From positions 1 through 31,966 of the forward strand of contig DATEKK010000140.1 of the NCBI GenBank assembly GCA_035277485.1: a stretch of 31,966 nt of DNA, in the 5' to 3' direction. Below the pieces are notes generated by a model that worked only from the letters and a program-made list of their open reading frames with translations, was not told where the DNA came from and did not search any database. Numbering within the stretch: position 1 is the stretch's first letter; each line of letters opens with the position of its first letter. This document shows positions 22,772 through 31,952 of this stretch, in pieces. This stretch comes from JADGGM01 sp035277485. GTDB taxonomy: Bacteria; Gemmatimonadota; Gemmatimonadetes; Gemmatimonadales; Gemmatimonadaceae. The position numbers were made by a program, and so were the translations under genes.

Positions 22772-22879
22772 CTATAAGCGATTGTCCAATCTGTCACTCG
22801 GGCACGCTCCTTCCCGTAGAGGAGTGAGCGAAAATGCCGCAACAGAGCGGCGCCTGTGAACCATCCGAGTCATTGATCC

Positions 22880-24124
22880 GTGGACATTCCGCGCGAACCA
22901 CCCAGCAAGAAGAAGCGTAACATCTTAATCGGCGCCGGCGTCCTCGCCGTCGTCATTATCACCGCCGCCCTGAGTCGCCTGAGCCCTGCAGCGCCCCCCG
23001 TGGATCGGGCGACTCTCATGATCGACACCGTGCGCCGCGGCGAGATGGTGCGGCAAGTACGCGGCCCGGGCACGCTGGTGCCCGATCAGATCTTGTGGAT
23101 CTCCGCCCTCACGGGCGGACGCATCGACCAGATCTATGTGCGTCCGCCCGCAAAGGTTACGGCGAGCACACTCATCCTTACCATGTCCAACCCGGACGTC
23201 ACGCTCGAGCAGCTGAATGCGGACCAGCAACTGAGCGCTGCCGAGGCCGCCATGGCCAGCCTCAAGACGACGCTGGAAACGCAGCGTCTCAATGAGGAAG
23301 GTGTGGTCGCCAACGCCGACAACCAGTATCAGACGGACAAACGAGCGGCCGACGTGTCGGGAGCTTTGCTCGCGAAGGGTCTCATCTCTCCGCAGGACGC
23401 CGCCAACGCCAAGAGTAAAGCCGCTGCATCAGAAACTGCGTTCAAGGTGGAAACCCAACGGCTCGATGTGATGTCAAAGACCATCGATGACCAGTTGAAG
23501 CTCCAGCAGCAGCAAATCGACCGGCTCAAGGCGATTTCGGAGTTCCAGAAGAAGCGAGTGGAATCGATGCAGGTTCGCGCGGGCTCTGACGGTGTGCTTC
23601 AGGACATGGATCTGCAGCCGGGGCAATGGCTGCAGCCGGGGACACTGCTCGCCAAGGTCGCGCAGCCCGGCAAGCTCAAAGCCGAGTTGCGTATTCCTGA
23701 GAATCAGGCGGCCGATGTGCAGGACGGTCAGCCATGCTCGGTGGACCTGCGAAACGGAATCGTCCAAGGACACGTAACGCGTATTGATGCTTCGGCGCAG
23801 TCCGGAACGGTGGGTGTGGACGTGGCGCTGGATGGTCCGTTGCCGCCCGGCGCGCGGCCCGACCTGAGCGTGGACGGGACGATCGAGGTGGAGCGCCTCA
23901 AGAATGTGTTGTACGTGGGGCGGCCCGCCTACGGACAGCCGGAGAGCACGGTCGGTCTCTTCAAGTTGACGCCGGACGGCAAGGAAGCGACGCGCGTGAA
24001 CGTGAAGTTAGGCAGGGCCTCGGTCACGACCATCGAAGTCGTTCAGGGTCTCAATGTCGGCGACAAGGTGATCATCTCCGACATGTCGCAGTGGGATTCG
24101 CACGACCGCGTCAGCTTGCACTGA
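22880..24124 (+). CDS. Periplasmic adaptor (HlyD/MacA-like) of an efflux system
   Basis: 414 residues, starting at a GTG (no ATG fits). A single membrane anchor follows a basic start (RNILIGAGVLAVVIITAAL, about 13-31). Next come a lipoyl half-motif (GPGTLVPDQILWISA), a long coiled-coil hairpin (about 110-230, SAAEAAMASLKTTLET through LQQQQIDRLKAI), the second lipoyl half (VRAGSDGVLQDMDLQPGQW) and a beta-barrel (KLKAELRIPENQ). No lipoprotein Cys is visible. It bridges inner-membrane ABC permease and an outer-membrane channel; no TolC-like gene is in the window. It is the first gene of a seven-gene operon. Divergent from the CapA gene, with the candidate sigma54 promoter between them. Confidence 0.92.
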   Translation: MDIPREPPSKKKRNILIGAGVLAVVIITAALSRLSPAAPPVDRATLMIDTVRRGEMVRQVRGPGTLVPDQILWISALTGGRIDQIYVRPPAKVTASTLILTMSNPDVTLEQLNADQQLSAAEAAMASLKTTLETQRLNEEGVVANADNQYQTDKRAADVSGALLAKGLISPQDAANAKSKAAASETAFKVETQRLDVMSKTIDDQLKLQQQQIDRLKAISEFQKKRVESMQVRAGSDGVLQDMDLQPGQWLQPGTLLAKVAQPGKLKAELRIPENQAADVQDGQPCSVDLRNGIVQGHVTRIDASAQSGTVGVDVALDGPLPPGARPDLSVDGTIEVERLKNVLYVGRPAYGQPESTVGLFKLTPDGKEATRVNVKLGRASVTTIEVVQGLNVGDKVIISDMSQWDSHDRVSLH

Positions 24125-24183
24125 TCGGACTACCGGATTCGCCGAGCAATACACTCAAGCCTCCAACCTGGACCCCGCCTCCC

Positions 24184-24981
<798 letters not shown>

Positions 24982-24983
24982 GA

Positions 24984-25122
24984 GCTGGAGACGGCGGCGC
25001 ACGCCGCCTGTGGGAAGCGGGGATTTGATCTCCGAGGAAGCGGCGGCCTAACAGCCGCCGCTTCCTACAGCGGCCCGCTTCTCGCCCCGACCCCAGGCGG
25101 CGCGAGCCGCCGCTTCCCGGAG
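24984..25122. repeat. Palindromic repeat block (element C) between ATPase and permease genes
   Basis: Begins just after the ATPase stop and ends five bases before the permease ATG. Includes GGCGGC-GCAC-GCCGCC, a perfect 13-bp stem at 25035-25066 (AGGAAGCGGCGGC around a CTAACA loop, with GCCTAAC straddling the stem), and a GGCGGC-GCGA-GCCGCC hairpin followed by GCTTCCC. The GGGAAGC and GCCGCC modules match elements A and B. No gene is present in the block. It could attenuate the downstream permease or stabilise mRNA. Confidence 0.7.
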
Positions 25123-25127
25123 CACCC

Positions 25128-27602
25128 ATGTTCGATCTCACGTTCGCGCTCCGCTCGCTCCGCCGCACGCCCGGCTTCACCGCCGCGGCCATCCTCTGCC
25201 TTGCGTTAGGCATCGGCGCCACCAGCACGGTCTTCGGCATCGTCGACTCGCTGTTCTTCCGGCCCCCGCCGGGCGTCGGCGAGCCGGGCGGCATCGTCCG
25301 GACGTACATCGACGAGCAGTCGAAGTACAGGATGCTGAACAACACGCCGAACGTGTCCTACCCGACGTACCAGGCGTGGCGCGGCGGCGCGAAGTCTCTC
25401 TCCGGTATCGCCGTCTTTTCGCCGTTAGGCCTGAGCGCGGGACTGGGCAGCGCGGCGCGGCACGTGGGCGGATACCTCGTGTCCGGAAATTTCTTCTCGG
25501 TGCTTCGCGTGCAGGCGGCGCTTGGCCGTCTCTTCGGCGCGGAAGATGACGCCGGTCCCGGCAGTCCCCCGACCGCGGTGATTAGTCACGAGTATTGGCA
25601 GCGCATGTATGGCGGCGACCCCGACGCACTCGGCAAGCCGATCGTGCTCGACGGACACGAGTACAGCATCATCGGCGTCGCGCCCACCGATTTCCACGGC
25701 GTGGATGCCGACGAGGCCGACGTCTGGATCACCGTGTCGCACGCGTCGCTGGTCGGGTATCCCGCCATGTACCTCACGTCGAACAATGCGTTTTGGCTGC
25801 AGACGGTGGCGCGACTGGCGCCCGGAGTCAGCCACGAGGCGGCGCGTGCCGAGCTCGAATCGATTTACCGGCACGTCCTCGAGAGCGGCGCCGCCAAGTC
25901 GCCGCCGCCAACGCGTCTGCGACTGAGCCTCGGCCCGATCCTCGCAGCGCGCGGACCGCGCACGTCGGACAGCGCACGCATCGCGCGCTGGCTCGCCCTC
26001 GCCGCGGCGCTCGTGCTTACCATCGCGTGTGCCAACACGGCGAACCTGCTGCTCGCCCGCGCGACCGTCAGGCGCAAGGAAATCGCGGTGCGGCTGTCCC
26101 TCGGCGCCAGTGCAGCGCGGTTGACGCGCCAGCTGCTGGTCGAGAGCGTGGTGCTCTCCCTGTTAGGCGCGGGCGCCGGACTTGCGCTCGCATTCTGGGG
26201 CGCGGGTCTCGTTCCGACCATCGGCCTCGCTCCGGTCAGCTTCTTCGCACACGGGCGCGTGCTCGTGTTCACCTCCGCGGCGGCGATTGCGTGTGGCCTG
26301 CTGTTCGGCCTCGCGCCGGCATGGGCGGCGACCCGCGCCGATGTATCGGGGGCGCTGAAAGAAGGTGCCCGTGAAGGCATCGACCGCCGATCGCGACTTC
26401 GCACCAGTCTCATGATCGTGCAGATCGCGCTCGCCGTGGTGCTGCTCACGGGCGCCGGAATGTTCGTACACAGTCTGCGCAACACCGAGTCCGTGAATCT
26501 TGGCATGGACGCGCAGCACCTGCTGGCCGTCTCGATCGACCTCTCCGTCGTGGGCTACAAGGACAGCGCGAGCGCGCGATTCGACGAGCTCGCGCGGCAG
26601 CGACTCGATGCCCTTCCCGGCGTGCGCAGCGCGACGTTGGCCACCGTGGTGCCCGTCACCGGTTCATTCGTGGTCAACGATTTTCGTGTGCCTGACGCCG
26701 CGACGCCGTCACATTCGATGTCCGATGCGACCGACCTCATGAGCGCCATGACGGGACCGGACGCGGCTCTCAGTTGGAACGGCGGCGAGGACTATTTCGG
26801 CACGCTCGGAACGCCGATCGTCGCCGGTCGCGACTTCACCGCCGCCGACATTGAATCGAACGCGCGCGTCGTCATCGTGAATCAGGCGTTCGCCACGCGG
26901 ATGTGGCCCGGAAAGACCGCGTTAGGCCATTGCGTCGACATGCAGGACGAGCACAACAAGTGGGTGTGCTACAGCGTGGTGGGCGTCGCGGCCAACGCCA
27001 AGTACTCGAATATCGTCGAGCTGCAGCGCCAATCGTTCTGGACGCCGGTCACGGCGGACAATGGATCGATGAACATTCTCGTGCGCACGACGGGCGATCC
27101 GGCGGCGGCCGTCACGAGCGTCCGTCGTGCCGTGTCGTCGCTCGCTGCCGGCCTGCCGTACATCGAGGTCAAACCGTACACGGAGATCCTCCGTCCGCAG
27201 CTCCAACCCCGGCTCCTCGGCGCTTCCATGTTCAGTGTGTTCGGTCTGCTCGCACTCGTGCTGGCGGCGATCGGCCTCTACGGACTCATGTCGTACCTCG
27301 TCGGCCAGCGCACGCGCGAGCTCGGCCTCCGCATGGCCTTGGGCGCCCAGCAGCGCACCGTGCTCGCGATGGTGCTCCGCCGCGCGCTCGCTCTTACGTT
27401 AGGCGGACTCGCCATCGGTCTCGTGGGCGCGCTCGCATCGGCGCGACTCATCACGCACCTGCTCTATCAGGTGAGCGCCGCCGATCCGTCGAGCCTCGTT
27501 GGCGTCGTCGCCGTGCTCGTCGCCACCGCGCTCGTCGCGGCCTGGCTCCCCGCGTACCGCGCCTCGCGCGTGGACCCCATGGTGGCGTTGCGCGCCGAAT
27601 GA
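25128..27602 (+). CDS. ADOP-type ABC permease (duplicated MacB/FtsX permease)
   Basis: 824 residues, the length of "acidobacterial duplicated orphan permease" proteins. It starts FALRSLRRTPGFTAAAILCLALGIGATSTVFG with the first membrane helix (about 17-38). An extracytoplasmic MacB-core domain (about 45-280) follows, then three helices (for example ALAAALVLTIACANTANLLLA and LFGLAPAWAATRA). The unit then repeats: a second start helix (about 430-445), a second extracytoplasmic domain, and final helices (MFSVFGLLALVLAAIGLYG, ALTLGGLAIGLVGALAS and LVGVVAVLVATALVAAWLPAYRA). It ends RASRVDPMVALRAE, the family hallmark. Here it is not an orphan: adaptor and two ATPases flank it. It probably moves an unknown substrate or senses envelope stress. 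Confidence 0.93.
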   Translation: MFDLTFALRSLRRTPGFTAAAILCLALGIGATSTVFGIVDSLFFRPPPGVGEPGGIVRTYIDEQSKYRMLNNTPNVSYPTYQAWRGGAKSLSGIAVFSPLGLSAGLGSAARHVGGYLVSGNFFSVLRVQAALGRLFGAEDDAGPGSPPTAVISHEYWQRMYGGDPDALGKPIVLDGHEYSIIGVAPTDFHGVDADEADVWITVSHASLVGYPAMYLTSNNAFWLQTVARLAPGVSHEAARAELESIYRHVLESGAAKSPPPTRLRLSLGPILAARGPRTSDSARIARWLALAAALVLTIACANTANLLLARATVRRKEIAVRLSLGASAARLTRQLLVESVVLSLLGAGAGLALAFWGAGLVPTIGLAPVSFFAHGRVLVFTSAAAIACGLLFGLAPAWAATRADVSGALKEGAREGIDRRSRLRTSLMIVQIALAVVLLTGAGMFVHSLRNTESVNLGMDAQHLLAVSIDLSVVGYKDSASARFDELARQRLDALPGVRSATLATVVPVTGSFVVNDFRVPDAATPSHSMSDATDLMSAMTGPDAALSWNGGEDYFGTLGTPIVAGRDFTAADIESNARVVIVNQAFATRMWPGKTALGHCVDMQDEHNKWVCYSVVGVAANAKYSNIVELQRQSFWTPVTADNGSMNILVRTTGDPAAAVTSVRRAVSSLAAGLPYIEVKPYTEILRPQLQPRLLGASMFSVFGLLALVLAAIGLYGLMSYLVGQRTRELGLRMALGAQQRTVLAMVLRRALALTLGGLAIGLVGALASARLITHLLYQVSAADPSSLVGVVAVLVATALVAAWLPAYRASRVDPMVALRAE

Positions 27603-27645
27603 CAGGTTACCATTAAAGCATCTCTCTCGCGGAATCTCGGGACCC

Positions 27646-28398
27646 ATGGCCTCTCTCAAATCACTGTTCGGCGGCGCTCGGCCCGAAGTCCCGGCTGCAT
27701 CCGAAATGCAGCCGGACATGCCGCCGGCCGATCAGATGCTCATCTCCACGCGCAGCATCGACAAATCGTATCCCGTCGGGAACGGACAGGTGTTCGTGCT
27801 CAGGCGCGTGAGCATCGACGTCAAACCCGGCGAGTTCGTGTCCATCATGGGTCCCTCGGGCGCCGGCAAGTCGACGCTGCTCAGCGTCGTCGGCATGCTC
27901 GACAGCGCGTGGACCGGCGAATTCTGGTTCCTCGGCCACCCGGTACACACGTACACGATCAAGGAACGTGTCGCGCTCAACAAGCAGTACATCGGCTTCG
28001 TGTTCCAGCAGTACCACTTGATCGACGACCTCACCGTGGCCGAGAACCTCGACATCCCGCTCTCGTACCGGAACATCAAGAAGGGCGAGCGCGAGGCGAT
28101 GGTGGCCGACACGCTCGATCGCTTCCAGATCGTGGGCAAGAAGGATCTCTATCCGCGCCAGCTCTCCGGCGGACAGCAGCAGCTCGTCGCGGTCGCGCGC
28201 GCGGTGATCGCGAGCCCGCGTCTCATTCTCGCCGACGAACCCACGGGTAACCTGCACTCGAGCCAGGGTGCCGAAATCATGGACCTCTTCACGCGCCTCA
28301 ACCAGCAGGGCACCACGATCATCCAAGTCACGCACTCCGAGAAGAACGCCGAGTACGGCAATCGCATCATCAACCTCAAGGACGGCTGGATCGTGTGA
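27646..28398 (+). CDS. Second ABC ATPase, altered D-loop subfamily
   Basis: 250 residues from the ATG at 27646; the open frame from 27499 lies inside the permease gene. An N-terminal extension (about 30 residues) precedes Walker A GPSGAGKST; the Q-loop is GFVFQQYHLIDDLT. The signature reads LSGGQQQLVAVARAV with Leu in place of the usual Arg. Walker B LILADEP precedes GNLHSSQ, in which the D-loop Asp is His; the H-loop is VTHSEK. As I recall, this GNLHS pattern is shared by a whole subfamily next to MacB-like operons, so it is probably functional. It could pair with the LolD-like ATPase to drive the single permease. 43 bp after the ADOP stop; no second permease gene is present. Confidence 0.9.
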   Translation: MASLKSLFGGARPEVPAASEMQPDMPPADQMLISTRSIDKSYPVGNGQVFVLRRVSIDVKPGEFVSIMGPSGAGKSTLLSVVGMLDSAWTGEFWFLGHPVHTYTIKERVALNKQYIGFVFQQYHLIDDLTVAENLDIPLSYRNIKKGEREAMVADTLDRFQIVGKKDLYPRQLSGGQQQLVAVARAVIASPRLILADEPTGNLHSSQGAEIMDLFTRLNQQGTTIIQVTHSEKNAEYGNRIINLKDGWIV

Positions 28399-28421
28399 CC
28401 GGCGCAGCGCGTTAGGCACCC

Positions 28422-29801
28422 GTGAGTCCACTCACCGCACCCGAGATTCCGCTCCGCATCCTGATCGCCGACGATCAGCCCGACGTGCTCGAAGCGCTGC
28501 GGCTGATGCTCAAGGGCGAGGGATTCCAGATCGAGACGGCCCGCTCGGTTGGCAGCGTGGCCGCGGCTGTCGAGGAACGCGACTTCGACGCCGTCATCAT
28601 GGACCTCAACTACACGCGCGACACCACGTCGGGACGCGAAGGCCTCGACCTGCTGCCCCGGCTGCGCGAGCTCGACCGCACGCTGCCCATCATCGTGATG
28701 ACCGCGTGGGGCTCGGTCGACGGCGCCGTCGAAGCCATGCGCCAGGGCGCCTGGGACTACATCGAGAAACCGTGGGACAACGCGCGCCTCATGGCGACGC
28801 TGCGGTCGCAGCTCGAGTTAGGCAGAGCCATCCGCCGCGCGCAGCGGCTCGAGGGCGAGAACGCGCTGCTGCGCAAGGATGGCGTGCCCAACTTGATCGC
28901 GGCGTCGCCGCGCATGCGGCCGGTGCTGCAGCTCATGGAGCGCATCGGTCCCTCCGACGCGAACGTGCTCGTCACCGGCGAGCACGGCACGGGCAAGGAG
29001 ATGGTGGCGCGCTGGCTGCACGCCGTGTCGCCGCGCAGCGGCCACACGTTCGTCGCCGTGAACATGGGCGGACTCTCCGAAGGCGTATTCGAGAGCGAGC
29101 TGTTCGGCCACGTGAAGGGCGCATTCACCGATGCCAAGACCGACCGCGTTGGGCGCTTCGAGCTCGCCGACCGCGGCACGTTGTTCCTCGATGAGATCGC
29201 CAACATATCGTTAGGCCTGCAGGCCAAGCTGCTGCGCGTGCTCCAGACCGGCGAGGTGGAGCGCGTGGGCTCGTCGCGCGCGCACGCCGTGAACGCGCGC
29301 ATCGTGTCGGCCACCAACGTCGACCTGCACGGCGAAGTCGGCGCCGGCCGCTTTCGCGAAGATCTGCTCTTCCGTCTCAACACGATCGAAATTCACCTGC
29401 CGCCGGTCCGCGAGCGGCGCGAGGACATTCCCGCCCTCGCCATGCACTTCCTCAAGCGGCACGCCGAGCGCTACCAGAAAGCGCTGGGCGGCTTCGATCC
29501 GGCCGCGATGCAGGCGCTGCTCGATCACTCGTGGCCCGGCAACATTCGCGAGCTCGACCACGCCATCGAGCGCGCCGTCCTGCTCGCACAGGGCGACACA
29601 GTGCGCGCGGCCGACCTCGCGCTCAGGCCCGGCACGCAGGGCGCCGCGTCGCGCTACGAGGAGCTCACCCTCGATGAAGCCGAGCGCGTTCTCATCCAGA
29701 AAGCGCTCACCCGTTACGACGGCAACGTGAGCCAGGCAGCAAAAGCATTGGGACTGAGCCGGAGCGCGCTCTATCGCCGGCTCTCCACGCATGGCCTCTG
29801 A
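28422..29801 (+). CDS. Sigma54-dependent response regulator (NtrC family)
   Basis: 459 residues, starting at a GTG 23 nt after the ATPase stop. The receiver domain has D61 as phospho-acceptor (VIMDLNYTRDTTSG) with DD17-18 and K116. The AAA+ domain shows Walker A GEHGTGKE (186-193), GAFTDA (233-238) in place of canonical GAFTGA, Walker B LFLDE and the arginine-finger region FREDLLFRLN. A Fis-type helix-turn-helix ends the protein (YDGNVSQAAKALGLSRSALYRRL). Variant GAFTDA is known to me from similar proteins, so it probably does not abolish sigma54 contact. The stop overlaps the kinase gene by 11 nt. The likely targets are the -24/-12 sites before the adaptor gene. Confidence 0.95.
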   Translation: MSPLTAPEIPLRILIADDQPDVLEALRLMLKGEGFQIETARSVGSVAAAVEERDFDAVIMDLNYTRDTTSGREGLDLLPRLRELDRTLPIIVMTAWGSVDGAVEAMRQGAWDYIEKPWDNARLMATLRSQLELGRAIRRAQRLEGENALLRKDGVPNLIAASPRMRPVLQLMERIGPSDANVLVTGEHGTGKEMVARWLHAVSPRSGHTFVAVNMGGLSEGVFESELFGHVKGAFTDAKTDRVGRFELADRGTLFLDEIANISLGLQAKLLRVLQTGEVERVGSSRAHAVNARIVSATNVDLHGEVGAGRFREDLLFRLNTIEIHLPPVRERREDIPALAMHFLKRHAERYQKALGGFDPAAMQALLDHSWPGNIRELDHAIERAVLLAQGDTVRAADLALRPGTQGAASRYEELTLDEAERVLIQKALTRYDGNVSQAAKALGLSRSALYRRLSTHGL

Positions 29802-31158
29802 GCGCCCGCCACACTTTCCCAGCCTAACGAAACATTCGCGCCCGGCGCAGCCTTCGGCCTTCGAGCGCCGGATCCTGCTGCTGTCGTTGCTCGCTGGAAC
29901 ACCTGGCGGCGTGGTCGCGCTCACGCTCCTCTGGACCGGCGACTACTCCGACCGCCTGCGCTGGACGCTCACCGTTCTCGTCGTCGCGGCCTGGCTCGGC
30001 GTGACACTCGCGCTGCGCGAGCGTGTGGTGCGCCCGTTGCAGACGATTTCCAACATGCTGGCTGCACTCCGCGAGGGCGACTTTTCGATTCGCGCGCGTG
30101 GCGCGCGCGAGGACGATGCACTCGGCCTCGCGCTGCTCGAGGTCAACACGCTCGGCGAGACGCTCCGGTCGCAACGACTCGGCGCGCTCGAGGCGACGGC
30201 GCTGTTGCGCACCGTCATGGCCGAAATCGACGTCGCGATTTTCGCATTCGACGAACACCGCGCACTGCGTCTCGTGAACGGCGGCGGCGAGCGCCTGCTC
30301 GACCAGCCCGCCGAGCGGCTGCTCGGCCGCACGTCGGCTGCGTTAGGCCTGGCCGAATGCTTGCGCGGCGACGCAGAGCGGACGGTGGATCTCGACTTTC
30401 CCGGCGGGCGCGGCAAGTGGCAGCTCCGGCGGGGGAGCTTTCGCCAGGGCGGACTGCCGCACCAGCTCGTGGTGCTCTCCGACCTGAGCCGTGTGCTGCG
30501 CGAAGAGGAGCGCCAGGCGTGGCAGCGCCTCATTCGCGTGCTCGGCCACGAGATCAACAACTCGCTCGCGCCGATCAAGTCGATCGCCGCGAGTCTCCGC
30601 GACCTGCTCGGCCGCCCAACGCTTCCGGGCGACTGGCGTGAAGACCTGGGCGACGGCCTCGCGGTGATCGCCGGCCGCAGTGAATCATTGAGCCGCTTCA
30701 TGGCGGCCTACGCGCTGCTCGCCAGGCTGCCGAGTCCACAGCCGAGGCCCGTGGATGTGGGTCAGTGGGTGCGGCGCGTCGCGCATCTCGAGACGCGACT
30801 CCCCGTGCGCGTCGCGGCCGGGCCATCGATGACGATCTCGGCCGACGGCGATCAACTGGATCAACTGCTCATCAATCTCGTTCGCAACGCGGCCGACGCG
30901 TCGCTCGAGACTCACGGCGCGGTGGAAGTCGGGTGGACGCGCAACGGCGCCACGCTCGATGTCTGGGTGCGCGACGACGGACTCGGCGTGTCGGACACGA
31001 CGAACCTGTTCGTGCCGTTCTTCACGACGAAGCCTAACGGATCAGGCATCGGGCTCGCGCTCAGCCGGCAGATCGCCGAGGCGCACGGCGGCGTGCTGAC
31101 CCTCGAGAATCGCCGCGACGCGCGCGGATGCGAGGCGCGACTCAGGCTGCCGCTGTGA
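29791..31158 (+). CDS. Sensor histidine kinase, NtrY-like
   Basis: 455 residues with two transmembrane segments (about 28-48 and 58-76), little periplasmic sequence between them, then HAMP (about 79-130), a PAS-like segment (about 137-235), and the kinase core. The phospho-His is H253 in VLGHEINNSLAPIKS, an HExN-type H box of the NtrY family. N-box NLVRNAADA, G1 DDGLGV, F-box FFTTKPNGSGIGLALSRQIAEAHGG follow. Such kinases may sense a membrane or internal signal since the extracytoplasmic loop is tiny. It overlaps the RR gene by 11 nt and the phosphodiesterase by 4 nt (GTGA). The direct partner of the NtrC-type RR is the preceding gene. Confidence 0.95.
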   Translation: MASERPPHFPSLTKHSRPAQPSAFERRILLLSLLAGTPGGVVALTLLWTGDYSDRLRWTLTVLVVAAWLGVTLALRERVVRPLQTISNMLAALREGDFSIRARGAREDDALGLALLEVNTLGETLRSQRLGALEATALLRTVMAEIDVAIFAFDEHRALRLVNGGGERLLDQPAERLLGRTSAALGLAECLRGDAERTVDLDFPGGRGKWQLRRGSFRQGGLPHQLVVLSDLSRVLREEERQAWQRLIRVLGHEINNSLAPIKSIAASLRDLLGRPTLPGDWREDLGDGLAVIAGRSESLSRFMAAYALLARLPSPQPRPVDVGQWVRRVAHLETRLPVRVAAGPSMTISADGDQLDQLLINLVRNAADASLETHGAVEVGWTRNGATLDVWVRDDGLGVSDTTNLFVPFFTTKPNGSGIGLALSRQIAEAHGGVLTLENRRDARGCEARLRLPL

Positions 31159-31952
31159 CGTTGGGCACGAACGTGCTGCTCGATCCCGCGGTGCACCCGG
31201 TGATCGCGCACCGCGGTGCCTCCGCGTTCGCGCCCGAAAACACGCTGGTCGGATTCGAGCGCGCGACGGCGTTCGGCGCCGAAGCATTCGAGCTCGACGT
31301 GCACGTGACGGCCGACGGCCAACCGGTGGTGATTCACGACCCGACGCTCGACCGGACCACCGACCGTCGCGGCGCGGTCGCACTCATGACCTACGAGGCG
31401 ATCCGCCAGGCCGATGCGGGAGCCCGATTCACCATCGATCGCGGTGCGACGTATCCGTTCCAGGGACACGGCGTGCGGGTGCCGCTGCTCGCCGACGTGT
31501 TAGGCATGTTCCCCGACACGCCCGTCATCGTCGAAATGAAGACGGTGGCCGCGGCGCCGGCGGTGAAGCGCGTCGTGGCCGACGCGGGCGCGGTCGCGCG
31601 ATGCATTCTCGCCTCGTTCGACGAGCGCGCGCTGGCGCCGTTCGACGCGCCGCCGTGGATCCGGAGCGCGTCGCGTGCGGAGACGTTGTCGTTGTTGAGC
31701 CGCGCGCTCGTCGGTCGCGCACCGCGTCCGCCGCGCTACCGCGCGCTCACGATTCCGACGCGGTTCAACGGGATTCCGATCCCGATGCGGATGTTGGCGG
31801 GTGCCGCGCGCCGCGTCGGGTGTCCGACGCACGTGTGGGTGATCGACAGCCCGGATGCGGCGCGGTCGCTGTGGGAGGATGGGGTAGCGGGGGTGATCAC
31901 GAACCGGCCGGGCGCGATACTGGCCGCCCGCGAAGCGGGCGGCTCGGACTGA
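31155..31952 (+). CDS. Glycerophosphodiester phosphodiesterase
   Basis: 265 residues from the GTG at 31155, which overlaps the kinase TGA (GTGA). No signal peptide, so it is cytoplasmic. GDPD/PI-PLC TIM barrel motifs: IAHRGASAFAPENTLVGFERA, FELDVHVTADGQPVVIHDPTLDRTT (Glu/Asp metal ligands, catalytic His), VIVEMK and the C-terminal HVWVIDSPDAARSL and GVAGVITNRPG. Hydrolyses glycerophosphodiesters to glycerol 3-phosphate and an alcohol. Its place after the two-component genes may be accidental read-through or reflect membrane-lipid stress. The upstream frame to 31128 is rejected. A GCCGCCCGC/GCGGGCGGC hairpin sits within its last codons. Confidence 0.93.
   Translation: MTLGTNVLLDPAVHPVIAHRGASAFAPENTLVGFERATAFGAEAFELDVHVTADGQPVVIHDPTLDRTTDRRGAVALMTYEAIRQADAGARFTIDRGATYPFQGHGVRVPLLADVLGMFPDTPVIVEMKTVAAAPAVKRVVADAGAVARCILASFDERALAPFDAPPWIRSASRAETLSLLSRALVGRAPRPPRYRALTIPTRFNGIPIPMRMLAGAARRVGCPTHVWVIDSPDAARSLWEDGVAGVITNRPGAILAAREAGGSD
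31923..31943 (+). terminator. Hairpin in the 3' end of the phosphodiesterase gene
   Basis: Perfect 9-bp stem GCCGCCCGC / GCGGGCGGC with a GAA loop, encoding the last Ala-Ala-Arg-Glu-Ala-Gly-Gly codons. No U-tract follows within the window. It resembles the GCGGGC-GAT-GCCCGC hairpin of element A, so a palindromic repeat running into the coding end is the alternative. Confidence 0.3.

Noticed and set aside
28422..29801. RR as a dead sigma54 activator because of GAFTDA
   Set aside because: All other AAA+ motifs are intact and the variant appears in related proteins that I recall; no ground for loss of function.
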